Shown here: piece after piece, positions 1 through 9,000 of the stretch
How positions within the stretch are numbered: position 1 is the first letter of the stretch
Layout: each line of letters starts with the position of its first letter
NCBI RefSeq assembly: GCF_029223285.1
Contig: NZ_JARHUJ010000004.1
Coordinates: 310,001-374,000, forward strand
DNA: 64,000 nt
Direction: 5' to 3'
From: Paraflavitalea sp. CAU 1676
Lineage (GTDB): Bacteria > Bacteroidota > Bacteroidia > Chitinophagales > Chitinophagaceae
Made by a program: the position numbers and the translations under genes
Notes under the pieces: model-generated
Databases searched by the model: none
The model's input: the letters and a program-made list of their open reading frames with translations, nothing else
What the model was told of the DNA's origin: nothing

Positions 1-1271
1 GAAGTTTCTAACATACCGGTCCTTACATCATGGGTTGGCGCAAAGTTGCGGTGGTTGCTACTGGTATCGATCGAAAAACCTCTTTGTTGTAATAGGGAAG
101 TGTAGGGATTGGTTTTGCCTTCAAAAGGGTAGGGATCTCCCGGACCGGCTTTGTCATCATTCTTATCGGGGTTGATCAATTTTGCACGTTGACGTGCATA
201 GTCCTTGCTCAGCAATCCTTTAATGGGCTCCTCGGGCGCCTTGTAAGGATCACCGTAATAGAAGTCGCGGTCGGCAAAAGCCAGGTTCATGGTCTGGTAG
301 ACCGTATGAATGTATTTGGCGCTATTATACCCCATGCTTTTCAGATCGAAATTCTCGAGGATGTTCAGGCTCTGCAACAACATGGGTCCCTGGGTCCATT
401 GCTGCATTTTGTAAACGTCGATGCCCTTATAGTTGGTTTGCAATGGTTCTTCCCAGATAGGTTTCCAGCGGGCGAGGTCTTGCTCAGTGATCAAACCTCC
501 CTGTTCCTGACAGCCGCGTACAAATTCTTTCGCAATATCGCCAGTGTAAAAGCGGTTGTAAGCAGCCATGATGGCTTCTTTGCGGCTCTTCTTTTGTTTG
601 AGCGCAGCCTGCTCGGCGTCTATCATTTTCTGGAGCGTGGCCAGTAGATCGCGTTGTACAAAGATCTCTCCGGCCTCAGGCGCTTCTCTACTGGCGCCGG
701 GGTGAGTGAGAAAAACAGACTTGCTGTAGGGCCATTCTTTAATGCGTGCTTTTTGCCTTTCAATGCTATTGGCCGTTTGCGCTTCTATAGGATAACCTGC
801 AGCCAATTGCATGGCAGGGGCAAGTACCTCCTTGAGACTCATGGTACCAAATTCGGCCAGCATATAACAGATGCCACCGGGAGTACCGGGCGTAGTGGCT
901 GCCAGCGGGCCATATTCCGGAGGAAATTGAAACCCTTTGCCTTTGAAGAAAGCAGGCGTAGCGCCAGTCGGAGCAACGCCCATCGCATTCAGGGCAAGTA
1001 CTTTTTTGGTTTTGGGATTATAGATCAAAGCCTGCGTTTCGCCGCCCCAGCTTAAAACATCCCACATGGTGCAGGTAGCGGCCAGCATGGCGCAGGCTGC
1101 ATCCACGGCGTTTCCGCCTTTTTGAAAGATCATGCTGCCGGCCGTTGCCGCCAGGGGTTTGCCGGTGATGGCCATCCAGTGCTTCCCGTGTAAGGGGGGC
1201 TTCTGCGTTGGCTGGGCATTCGAAAAAAGGGAAATGGAAAAAAGGATAAGAGCAAGGGAGAGAATTCTCAT
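1..1271 (-). CDS. Gamma-glutamyltransferase family protein (3' end outside window)
   Basis: Family role: hydrolysis or transfer of gamma-glutamyl groups, for example from glutathione, in the periplasm; members self-cleave at a catalytic Thr. The reading frame starts at ATG 1271 with a signal peptide (about residues 1-20, ending SNAQ). It shows the family motif GGNAVDAA at residues 52-59, a TPGTPGG segment, and FADRDFYYGDP in the second half. About 423 residues are visible. The small subunit, and I think the nucleophilic Thr motif, lie beyond the window edge, so activity cannot be judged. It is the last visible gene of a minus-strand group (SET protein, small protein, DUF218 protein, this gene). 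The family call is strong; substrate is unknown, and some members are acylases or hydrolases rather than true glutathione enzymes. Confidence 0.88.
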   Translation of the reverse strand, partial: MRILSLALILFSISLFSNAQPTQKPPLHGKHWMAITGKPLAATAGSMIFQKGGNAVDAACAMLAATCTMWDVLSWGGETQALIYNPKTKKVLALNAMGVAPTGATPAFFKGKGFQFPPEYGPLAATTPGTPGGICYMLAEFGTMSLKEVLAPAMQLAAGYPIEAQTANSIERQKARIKEWPYSKSVFLTHPGASREAPEAGEIFVQRDLLATLQKMIDAEQAALKQKKSRKEAIMAAYNRFYTGDIAKEFVRGCQEQGGLITEQDLARWKPIWEEPLQTNYKGIDVYKMQQWTQGPMLLQSLNILENFDLKSMGYNSAKYIHTVYQTMNLAFADRDFYYGDPYKAPEEPIKGLLSKDYARQRAKLINPDKNDDKAGPGDPYPFEGKTNPYTSLLQQRGFSIDTSSNHRNFAPTHDVRTGMLET

Positions 1272-1350
1272 GTCAATAAGTTTGGTTCCTAAAGATAAGG
1301 ATTGCAGGATGTATCCGTATCCTTAGAAACCATACTATTGATCGTCGGTA

Positions 1351-2007
1351 TTATTTGGCAAGATGTTTATCGTAACCCAACGCTACCAGGCGCACATAGG
1401 CCTGCCAAACGTTATCGGGGATATCCTGGGGGATCTGAAATCCCTTGGCAGGGTAGATCTTTATCCGCTGGAGGTCGCCGACCATTACATTGATCACTCG
1501 TTCCAGGGGGATTTCATCGCTCGGGTAATCTGCAAAGGAAATCTGGGGAGAAGTAACCAATAGGTCCTTATCGGGCCAGTGCCTCTTAAAAGTGGCATAA
1601 CTCCGCCTTTCCATATAGGGTTTTTGCACAACTATAAAGGATTGCGGATCCAGCCCTTTAGATTTTAATAACTCTTGGGTGAAAAGGATGTTCTCGCCGG
1701 TATTGGTCGATTCGTTTTCTACCAGGATCGCATCCGAAGGAACACCCATGTTTACGGCGATGGCGGCAAACTGATCGGCCTCGGATTCTGTCCAGATTTC
1801 CTTAGTAAGGTTACCCAATCCGCCCGACATGATCAGTAGGGGAGCAAGCCCCTGCAGGTACAGTTCAGCACCACGGACGGCCACCCGTTTATCGTGGCTT
1901 CCCAAAACCAAAATGCAATCAGCCTTGACAGGCTGATGAAGCATATGGTGGTAATCCCATAAAGTTTGGGCCAGTGTTATGATCTCTTCCTTTACCATAT
2001 TCATCAT
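1351..2007 (-). CDS. DUF218 / YdcF-SanA-ElyC family protein
   Basis: A 218-residue protein of the DUF218 fold. Visible motifs are the Rossmann-like strand ILVLGSHDKR (residues 32-41), SGG (61-63) after a hydrophobic strand, and ESTNTGEN (99-105), the usual signature of the family. Characterised members take part in envelope maintenance or bind nucleotides, but the chemistry is poorly known. There is no signal peptide or membrane segment, so it should be cytoplasmic like YdcF and unlike membrane-anchored SanA/ElyC. It lies 24 bp after the 76-residue gene on the same strand and is probably co-transcribed with it. The first codon could be either of two nearby Met codons. Confidence 0.85.
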   Translation of the reverse strand: MMNMVKEEIITLAQTLWDYHHMLHQPVKADCILVLGSHDKRVAVRGAELYLQGLAPLLIMSGGLGNLTKEIWTESEADQFAAIAVNMGVPSDAILVENESTNTGENILFTQELLKSKGLDPQSFIVVQKPYMERRSYATFKRHWPDKDLLVTSPQISFADYPSDEIPLERVINVMVGDLQRIKIYPAKGFQIPQDIPDNVWQAYVRLVALGYDKHLAK

Positions 2008-2031
2008 TGAATGGGCAGGCCGTCGTGAAGA

Positions 2032-2262
2032 CTACCTGTTAATATACTTATAAACCCTTTTCAGGTAGGTAGCCAGGTCGTCGAGATTCGTGAACTCTTC
2101 GATCCTGTCAACCTGGCCGTCGCGTTGGTGACGTACTACCGCAACGGTCCCGCCGCCGACAAGAATAACCTTTGCGCGCTGAAAGATACTGTCCAACCCC
2201 TTCACATCATTGATCATCTGCATTTCTTCAATGTTCTTGACATTGATGATATAATCTTCCAT
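2032..2262 (-). CDS. Small protein of unknown function (76 aa)
   Basis: I do not recognise this gene. It encodes 76 residues with no signal peptide or membrane segment. A central strand-rich stretch ending in VGGG (about residues 35-38) is followed by an acidic helix and a basic C-terminus (YLKRVYKYINR). It sits 8 bp after the SET-domain gene and 24 bp before the DUF218 gene on the same strand. That tight spacing and coding-like amino-acid composition make it a real gene in the operon. No function can be given. Confidence 0.6.
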   Translation of the reverse strand: MEDYIINVKNIEEMQMINDVKGLDSIFQRAKVILVGGGTVAVVRHQRDGQVDRIEEFTNLDDLATYLKRVYKYINR

Positions 2263-2270
2263 AATTAACG

Positions 2271-2870
2271 TTAAGCGGCCAGGGCTTTGGATTTCCTGGC
2301 AGTCCGGGTTGCCTTCTTCTTGGCTGGAGCGCTTTTGGACTCAACTGCCTTTTTGGTGGCCGTTCCTTTGGGCATACCGGCTTTCTTAGTTGCTGCACCC
2401 TTGGCAGATACCTTCTTACCGTTTTGAGCTTTCTTCAGGCGCTCCCTTTCATTAATCGCATCAACTTTCAGGTTATGCCTGATCACCTGCCAGTATTCGG
2501 GACCATAGCTCACCAGAATCTCGCTGCGGGCAGGAATATCTTTAAGGGCTTCGATGAAGACCCGGTTGCCTTCAGTAACATATTCGCTGTTGTTGGTAAT
2601 GCCTTTAACACGGCCAATCCCGCGGGCATCATTGGCGTAGCGTGCCAGGGAGGTTTTGTCGTGTTGTGCGTCCAAAACGAAGTTCCGGCTTACATAATAG
2701 ATGTAACCATTGTTTCCCTCGTTGTGCTCAACATCCTTCCAGGTGGAGGATTTTCCTCTGTATTCAATGATACGGGTTCCTTTGGGGATAGCTTTCTGGG
2801 TGAATAGTCCCTTGCCTGCACCGGGAATCGTGGATTTCTTTACGGTCAATTGCTTTTCGAGTAGTGCCAT
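2271..2870 (-). CDS. SET-domain protein with histone-H1-like Lys/Ala tail
   Basis: A 199-residue protein. Residues 7-127 form a SET domain, the protein-lysine methyltransferase fold: GAGKGLF (17-23), the strand-turn EYRG (36-39), RYANDARG (77-84, matching the NHxC-type S-adenosylmethionine region with Asp in place of His), and SYG (121-123) with the conserved Tyr. Residues 145-199 are a low-complexity basic tail built of KKA, KGT, TKKA and AKKK units, like eukaryotic histone H1 or bacterial Hc1/HctA-type DNA-binding tails. It is first in the minus-strand group that continues into the small protein and the DUF218 gene. Likely methylation of lysines in DNA-associated proteins, possibly its own tail, is inference. 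Confidence 0.85.
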   Translation of the reverse strand: MALLEKQLTVKKSTIPGAGKGLFTQKAIPKGTRIIEYRGKSSTWKDVEHNEGNNGYIYYVSRNFVLDAQHDKTSLARYANDARGIGRVKGITNNSEYVTEGNRVFIEALKDIPARSEILVSYGPEYWQVIRHNLKVDAINERERLKKAQNGKKVSAKGAATKKAGMPKGTATKKAVESKSAPAKKKATRTARKSKALAA

Positions 2871-3553
2871 TCAGTATTCGCTTATGTGTGATCTTTAATA
2901 AGGCGGCGAAGATAATTATTCTTCAGTGTTACAACCATATCATCCATCATAAATCGCAAAGGATGATTGTGGTACATACAATTAAAAAGAGTATGCCAGT
3001 AGCGATGCGATGCGAAAAAACAGCAGATATTCCAGTCCTCTGAAGTTGTATGCAAGCCGGTTGCATATAAATATTTGTTTTACAAATTTCTTTAGATTAG
3101 CTTTAATCATCAATCGAAGCCACGGACCAAGTCCTCTTCCCATAGGCGAACTTTCAAAATCTCCCATTAAACTCCCTTTGATTTTTTAGATTCCCCCAGG
3201 CTCATCGTCTGGTTCCTATCATTTTTTGATAGCCCCTACTCCCATTCTTCCCCACACAACTGCATTTTGTCGTATCCCCAAAGCGCTAACATTCGTTTGT
3301 CCTTGATTCAAGTCATTTATTGTTTAAATGATTGTGAAAGCTGACCGGTAATCGCGAACCCTCAGTTAATCTGAAGCCTTTTTAATTACATTTGTTTCAA
3401 GGCATTCCAAATTTCCTATCGTTCAAATCTCACCATTTACCTTATCGTTCTGACGATTCCTTAAATCACACAATGATTTTTGCTGTTTGAGTCATCTGAT
3501 TTCCTGGGCGGGCCGTCTATGGGGCAGGCAATGTTATCTATCCTTTAATCAAT
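2871..3553. other. Gene-free stretch between divergent genes (683 bp)
   Basis: This A+T-rich region separates the minus-strand SET gene from the plus-strand MauE-like gene and must hold both promoters. A Bacteroidota-type -7 element TACATTTG is visible at 3387-3394, but no convincing -33 TTG lies at the right spacing. An imperfect inverted repeat (ACCATATCATCC with GGATGATTGTGGT, about 2935-2974) lies just upstream of the SET gene. Short open frames here have no recognisable protein character. Confidence 0.4.
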
Positions 3554-3982
3554 ATGAAACGAAAGGTCGTTATTGAGATTCTATCTTCGTTATTAATCTT
3601 GCTATTTGTATATACCGGCGTAAGCAAGTGGCTTGATTTTACCAAGTTCGTCGGTCAAATGAATAACCAGCCTTTCCCCGATTGGCTCACGCCTGTCATC
3701 GTGTGGACATTACCGGCTATCGAGATCATCATTTCCATTTTTCTAATGTTCGATCGGACACAAGTGATAGGCTTCATAGCTTCCTTCATTTTGATGCTCC
3801 TATTTACACTATATACCGCATTGGTATTGCTCAAAGTATTTGGGCGGGTACCGTGTTCCTGTGGCGGTGTAATCGAAAATCTCAGTTGGGAACAGCACTT
3901 AGTGTTCAACCTATTCTTCGTAGGGGTAGCACTGGCTGGTATTTTCCTCAAGAGAAAGGACAAGTTAACCGTTACGATCTAA
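3554..3982 (+). CDS. MauE/DoxX-like redox-associated membrane protein
   Basis: A 142-residue inner-membrane protein with four predicted helices (about 8-26, 46-66, 70-94, 113-132) and short loops, as in the MauE / DoxX-like family. The loop before the last helix holds CSCGG at residues 101-105, a Cys pair typical of MauE-like proteins thought to support disulfide or redox chemistry in the periplasm. It starts at ATG 3554. The next gene, 99 bp downstream, encodes a small exported peptide with five Cys residues, so this protein may serve oxidation of that peptide; that link is inference from position only. Confidence 0.75.
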   Translation: MKRKVVIEILSSLLILLFVYTGVSKWLDFTKFVGQMNNQPFPDWLTPVIVWTLPAIEIIISIFLMFDRTQVIGFIASFILMLLFTLYTALVLLKVFGRVPCSCGGVIENLSWEQHLVFNLFFVGVALAGIFLKRKDKLTVTI

Positions 3983-4081
3983 GAGATCAACGACTGCTTA
4001 TCAAAGTTCTTTGAGGGGAAGCCGAAAACCTTGCACAATAAAAGAGTAGGCGTTACAAAAACTATTTAATAAATAACCATT

Positions 4082-4366
4082 ATGAAGAAGAGCAATGTTT
4101 CGCTCATGGTGATCGCTGCAGTTGCCGCAATTACCAGCGCATTTGCAACCAGGCCAGATTGTTTACAATGTGAAGACACGCAGCAGTATCATAAGAATGG
4201 AAATGTCTATGAGCCCTTGGGCGCATTTGGAGTCGATTACGATTGCGACTTTGAGGAGTCAATAACTTGCACATATTATAGACCAAATCCTGGCCAGCAA
4301 CCTAATGTGTATGCCGCTTGCCGTTTGGGAATTTGGATTGATATGGCGGGCAGACCAACTAAATAA
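4082..4366 (+). CDS. Small exported cysteine-containing peptide (DUF6520-like)
   Basis: This 94-residue protein starts MKKSN and has a hydrophobic signal segment (about residues 5-20) ending ITSAFAT. The mature part is short, acidic and rich in Tyr/Pro, with Cys at residues 27, 30, 55, 63 and 80. The start and the ..AFAT cleavage region resemble the DUF6520 group of small Bacteroidota exported peptides, which often occur near MauE-like membrane proteins; that match is from memory and moderate. It follows the MauE-like gene on the same strand. Function is unknown; it may be secreted or periplasmic and disulfide-bonded. Confidence 0.6.
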   Translation: MKKSNVSLMVIAAVAAITSAFATRPDCLQCEDTQQYHKNGNVYEPLGAFGVDYDCDFEESITCTYYRPNPGQQPNVYAACRLGIWIDMAGRPTK

Positions 4367-4667
4367 ACGTCAAAAATGTCAAAAAGAATAAGAGTGAATT
4401 AATTTTAATGTTTAGCGTCCCTTATTCAATTTGTTGCTCAATATTCAATATGAACATTTATTGTCGCAGCATCCGGTAGGTAAATAAAATTTTGTTAATC
4501 AATAATATAAGCGAAACTTAACTCCCTTGCCGTCGGAACTGTGGGAATGGAAATTTTCCGCATTTCGAAAAAAGTGCTACATTCATGTTTTCATAGGATA
4601 AGGTTTAATGGTTAATGGTATTTGATTAGTGCGGTCCCGTCGAAGACGGGACCTTTTTATTTGCCTA
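4367..4667. other. Intergenic stretch between convergent genes (about 300 bp)
   Basis: A+T-rich spacer between the exported-peptide gene and the end of the minus-strand SusD gene. I see no reading frame of protein character. The only clear element is the terminator hairpin at its right end. Confidence 0.5.
4633..4658 (+). terminator. Rho-independent terminator
   Basis: A perfect 9-bp stem GGTCCCGTC / GACGGGACC (4633-4641 and 4645-4653) with a GAA loop is followed by five T residues on the plus strand. It lies between the convergent exported-peptide gene and SusD gene. It would end plus-strand transcription; the stem could also slow minus-strand readthrough, but there is no T-run on that side. 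Confidence 0.85.
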
Positions 4668-6059
4668 CTACCGTGGGTTTTGTTGGATGCCGGTAAATCC
4701 GATAACGTCAGGTGGAATTAATAAGGTAAATCGAGGATCTCCCGGCTCTAGCTTAAATGATACGCCGTTAATAAAGCGTTTTAGTACTATTTTTTCGTCG
4801 CCATTTTTATTTAATCGCCGAATGTCAGACCAGCGAAGTCCGCGAAAGGGCAACTCCTTTCTACGCTCTTTTAAGATTGTGTCCAATGCGGCACTAGGAC
4901 TTTCGGCAGTTTTAGATACAAACTCTCCAGCTTTCCATCTTTTATTAAGTAAATTGTTCAAATCGCTCATTGCCTCTTGTGTATTGCCTAGACGAGCCTG
5001 GCATTCCGCGCGGATCAGGTATACTTCATCTGTAGCAATACCTGTAAATAATTGATTCGTGCCGTTATAACTGGCCTTGGGATTTACAGCATTTGTTGTT
5101 GGGTGTTTTCGGAATAATACGTCTTTGCGTAGGTCGTTTGGCTCGTAAGAGTAATATAGCGAACTGTCTACGATGCAGTTACTCACTGTAATGGCACGCA
5201 ATACATTGGTTGTGATAAACCTGCTTTGGTAAATAGTTTCAGCATTCAGACTGTTGAAAGGGTTGTTCCCAGCGGTTTTAATTGTATCGTAATTGATTAA
5301 GGTGCTATACAGCGATAAACAAGTATCCGCATATTTTTTTGCATCCTGATATCTATTCATAAAAAGAGAAACCCTTGACAATAACGCCAAGGCTGCGGGC
5401 CTGGATGACCTGTTCCTATTCATTGGTGGCACATCACTTGGCAATAATAAACTTGCATCACTTAAATCTGAAAGGATCTTATTATAGGTTTCTTGAAGGG
5501 TAGAACGGACAGTCGGGTCATCTACATCCGGACTCAATTTGATCGGGATACCTTGATTTTTACCGACGTTGGAACTCGTATATTCTGGTGAAAATAGTTG
5601 CGAAATTTGGTAAAAGGCGTGGCCCCGGGCGAATAAAGCAGCACCTTTAATAGCATTCCATTTTTGTGAATTGCTGGAAGTTAAAGGTATTTTGGAAAGT
5701 GCGCTTAGTATTACGTTAGCCGTAAATACCTGTTTATAGGGTGAATTCCAATCTGGTATGTTTCCTACAAGCCCTTCAAAAGTATTTTGTTGCCAAATAT
5801 GCGCATTTTTCTCCCTAATATTTAGACCCCGCCAAAAATTATAAGGCAGATAATAATTATCAGCAGATATTTCCCCTAGTGAAGGAGTTTCGCTCATTAC
5901 ATTCTCGTTGTCGAGCAATGCCTGGCAGTCATCCAGGGTGGAAGGAATTACAAGTTCGCTTTTAGGGTTAGATTCCAGAAACGCATCCTTGTTACATCCT
6001 ACGCATATAATTAGTAATATCCAACATTGAATCTTTAAGATTGAGATTAACCTATCCAT
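4668..6059 (-). CDS. SusD/RagB-family outer-membrane lipoprotein
   Basis: Family role: surface lipoprotein that captures a glycan and caps the SusC transporter. The 463-residue protein begins with a lipoprotein signal (lipobox CVGC, lipidated Cys at 22), followed by the usual SusD start (SNPKSELVIPSTLDDCQALLDNE). The helical body contains the tetratricopeptide-like segments and the C-terminal ERRKELPFRGLRWSDIRRL stretch typical of SusD. It starts 5 bp after the SusC stop, so the two form one transcript. Coding sequence is markedly A+T-rich compared with the second SusD in the window (46535-48241), hinting at a different origin. Substrate is unknown; the neighbouring GH95 enzyme suggests a fucosylated or galactosylated glycan. 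Confidence 0.92.
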   Translation of the reverse strand: MDRLISILKIQCWILLIICVGCNKDAFLESNPKSELVIPSTLDDCQALLDNENVMSETPSLGEISADNYYLPYNFWRGLNIREKNAHIWQQNTFEGLVGNIPDWNSPYKQVFTANVILSALSKIPLTSSNSQKWNAIKGAALFARGHAFYQISQLFSPEYTSSNVGKNQGIPIKLSPDVDDPTVRSTLQETYNKILSDLSDASLLLPSDVPPMNRNRSSRPAALALLSRVSLFMNRYQDAKKYADTCLSLYSTLINYDTIKTAGNNPFNSLNAETIYQSRFITTNVLRAITVSNCIVDSSLYYSYEPNDLRKDVLFRKHPTTNAVNPKASYNGTNQLFTGIATDEVYLIRAECQARLGNTQEAMSDLNNLLNKRWKAGEFVSKTAESPSAALDTILKERRKELPFRGLRWSDIRRLNKNGDEKIVLKRFINGVSFKLEPGDPRFTLLIPPDVIGFTGIQQNPR

Positions 6060-6064
6060 GTTAG

Positions 6065-9000
6065 TTATTTGAAATCAATTTTGATACCGCCCGATATCGT
6101 AAGCGGTGCAGGCATTAAAGTACCATAGTCCGGATCAATTCCCTTCTTATTTGCCTTCCATATTATGCCAAGGTTATTTGCGTAAATATAAAACTGCCAG
6201 CTTTGGATTGGTAGGCGATTAAGCTGTTGGAGGCTTAAACTATAACTTAAGCGCATATCCTGTAACCTAATATGGTCGCCTTTTTCGACCAATATACTGG
6301 CATTCTTGTAGAATACGTTACGTGAACTATTTCCACCATACTTAAGTGAAGGAACATCGGTAAAATCTTCATCTCCCGGCTTTTGCCATCTTTGATGGTA
6401 ATCGCTATGTCCTTGAAAATTTAAATTATAGAGTTTGTCATAGTCAATTGAGGTACGTCTGAAATAGTATCCTGCCTTCCATGTTAAATTAAATGAAAAG
6501 GATAAGCCACCCCATTCAATTGTATTTCTAAAACCACCAAACAATGTCGGATTGGCAGGACCGTTATAAACCAGATTGGAAAAATTTGTTGAGTTGACTA
6601 TAGTTCTATAATCTCTTGAGGGTTCGCCATCCAATATGCCCTGCGGGTCTCCTGTATTATGATCAAGTCCACCCCATTGAAGGCTATAAATTGAATAAAC
6701 AGGGCGACCTACCAAAGGATTCAGGAAGTCTGAATTTAGATAACTGCCTACTGAAGACATCTGAACAAGATATTTGGTGATCTCATCAATTGTTCGACTC
6801 AGAAGTAAAGAAGAATTCCACCTTAATTGCTTGTGGTTTATGTTCTGGAAATTGATAGAGACGTCAAATCCCTGACCTTTCATGTTGGCTGTATTGCCTC
6901 GAAACTGGGATACCCCTGTCGTTGGATCAAGCGGACTATTGCCGATGAGATCTTCCGATTTTCTCCAATAGTATTCTAAGCTACCAGTTATTTTTTCCTT
7001 GGAAATGGCAAAGTCAAGCCCCACATTGGTCATTTGAACCTTTTCCCAGCGAAGGGCTGGGTTTGGCGGATTTAAGATGCTTCCGCTAGGTGCATTGAAA
7101 CTATTGAGTCCTTGAATCAGTACTGTGGTGAAAGCTGATACACTTCTGTCAACATTTCCATTATAGCCATGGGTTAATCGAAGACGAAAGTAAGGAAGCC
7201 AATTCTCCCATTTGTAAAATGACTCCTTGTTTACTTCCCAGCTAAATCCTGTGCTCCAAAGTGGAACTCCTTTTTGATTGGTCTTTACACCAAAAATGTT
7301 GGATTCGTCTTTCCGGGCACTTACGGATAGAGTATATCTTTGATTAAATGTGTAGGCTGCATTTGTAAAATAGGAAATGTATCGGTCAATTATTCTCCTG
7401 TTTTTATCATGATAAGGTATTAGTTGGTAGAATGAAGGATTTTGGAATTGAGGGAAAGACGTTGCATAGTCTACCGGTATGCTGGTTTGGCGTTCTGTAT
7501 TGTATCCGTATTGCCGAGATGTGATTTCCTGGTTTGTGAGGCTTCTGACTTCCGCACCTCCGAAGACTGTGAGGGTGTGTGTATTATTCCAATTTTTGCT
7601 ATAGTCTGCTTGAGCTCGGATATTATGCGCCTGATAGGAAGTATTAACTCTGTCCAATAGGGCGCCGAAAGGAACTGGATTAATGACAGTGTTCCCAGAA
7701 ATTTGAGTGTATTGATTAATCAGATCACGGACATTATATGTTTCTTGGCTATAAAGGTATTGTTGCTCAATATAACCTCGATGATATTGATATAATAGAT
7801 TTAATGTGAGACCTTTGGTTATTGTGCCTTTTAGTCCAACATTAATTCGGTAATCTGTACTGTTAGTTTTATTATCACTTTGTTGCAACTCATCTAAAGG
7901 CTTATAGTTCCAATCTAGTAATTTGCCACCACCTGCGGTATCCAAGTACGATTTTCGTAAATTTAAGTACACTGCATTAGGATTTCCTGATGCGTCTTTT
8001 AATTGTGTATATGGGATACTAAAGGCAGTATTTTGATTTGTAAACCGTGTGTCACTTGCGGCAAATATGATTCCAGTGGTTAGCTCTAATTTCTTTTTCC
8101 ACCAAGCGTAGGTATTGTTTGCATTCAGTGTAATACGATTATACCGATTTCCCACTAAACTATTCAAGTTTCTGTCATACCCCGCTGAGAAATAATATTG
8201 GTTTTGTTCTCCGCCCCCGCTTGCGCTGATGGAATATTGTTGGTTGAGGCTATTGCGATATAAATATTTCTTTAGGTCGTTTCGCACGTCCTGATTTCGC
8301 AAGGCTTCTAATAAAGAAGTCGCCTTCGTGGAGGAGATCAATCCATCTCTTTCCTGGATCATGATCTCTACTGCTGGTGAAAGGGCTGGATGTGTTACAT
8401 TATTTTCGAAATCTGCATAATAGCCACTGTCAAAAAGCATCCTTTCTAAATCGATGTAATCGCTTGAACTCATCAAGGGTTCATAGAACAAGTCTGGTTT
8501 GGCGCCAACAGTAACATTGGCATTGACAGACAACTTGACTGCTTGTTTGTATTTGCCCGTTTTTGTAGTGATAACTATAACACCATTGGCTGCAAAGGCT
8601 CCCCATATGGAGGCTGCTGACGCATCTTTTAGAACAGTAATACTTTCAATATCGTTGGGATTAATATTTGATGGATCCCCGGGATATGGAAAATTGTCAA
8701 GGATGATTAAAGGTTCAGGGGGGGCATAAATAGTGCTTCGGCCCCGAATACTGATAGTTGCCTTATTCAGTGCATTGCCCGGTAATACACCTGGATTGAA
8801 CGAAACCCCGCTCGTCACCCCGTCCAATCGATCGAGAATATTCGTACTTACTTTATAGTTCAACAAGTTATTGTCAACCTTCGAAAATGACCCTGTCAGC
8901 TTTTCGATGGATTGTTTCTGGAAACCAGTCGAAACCACTACTTCCGACAATTCCTTCACAACTGCCGTCATCGTAAGGTACACTTCCTTCTTTCCGTGCA

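Noticed and set aside
2982-3167. 61-codon open frame on the minus strand upstream of the SET gene
   Set aside because: Basic and hydrophobic translation without start context or family pattern; better read as promoter DNA between divergent genes.
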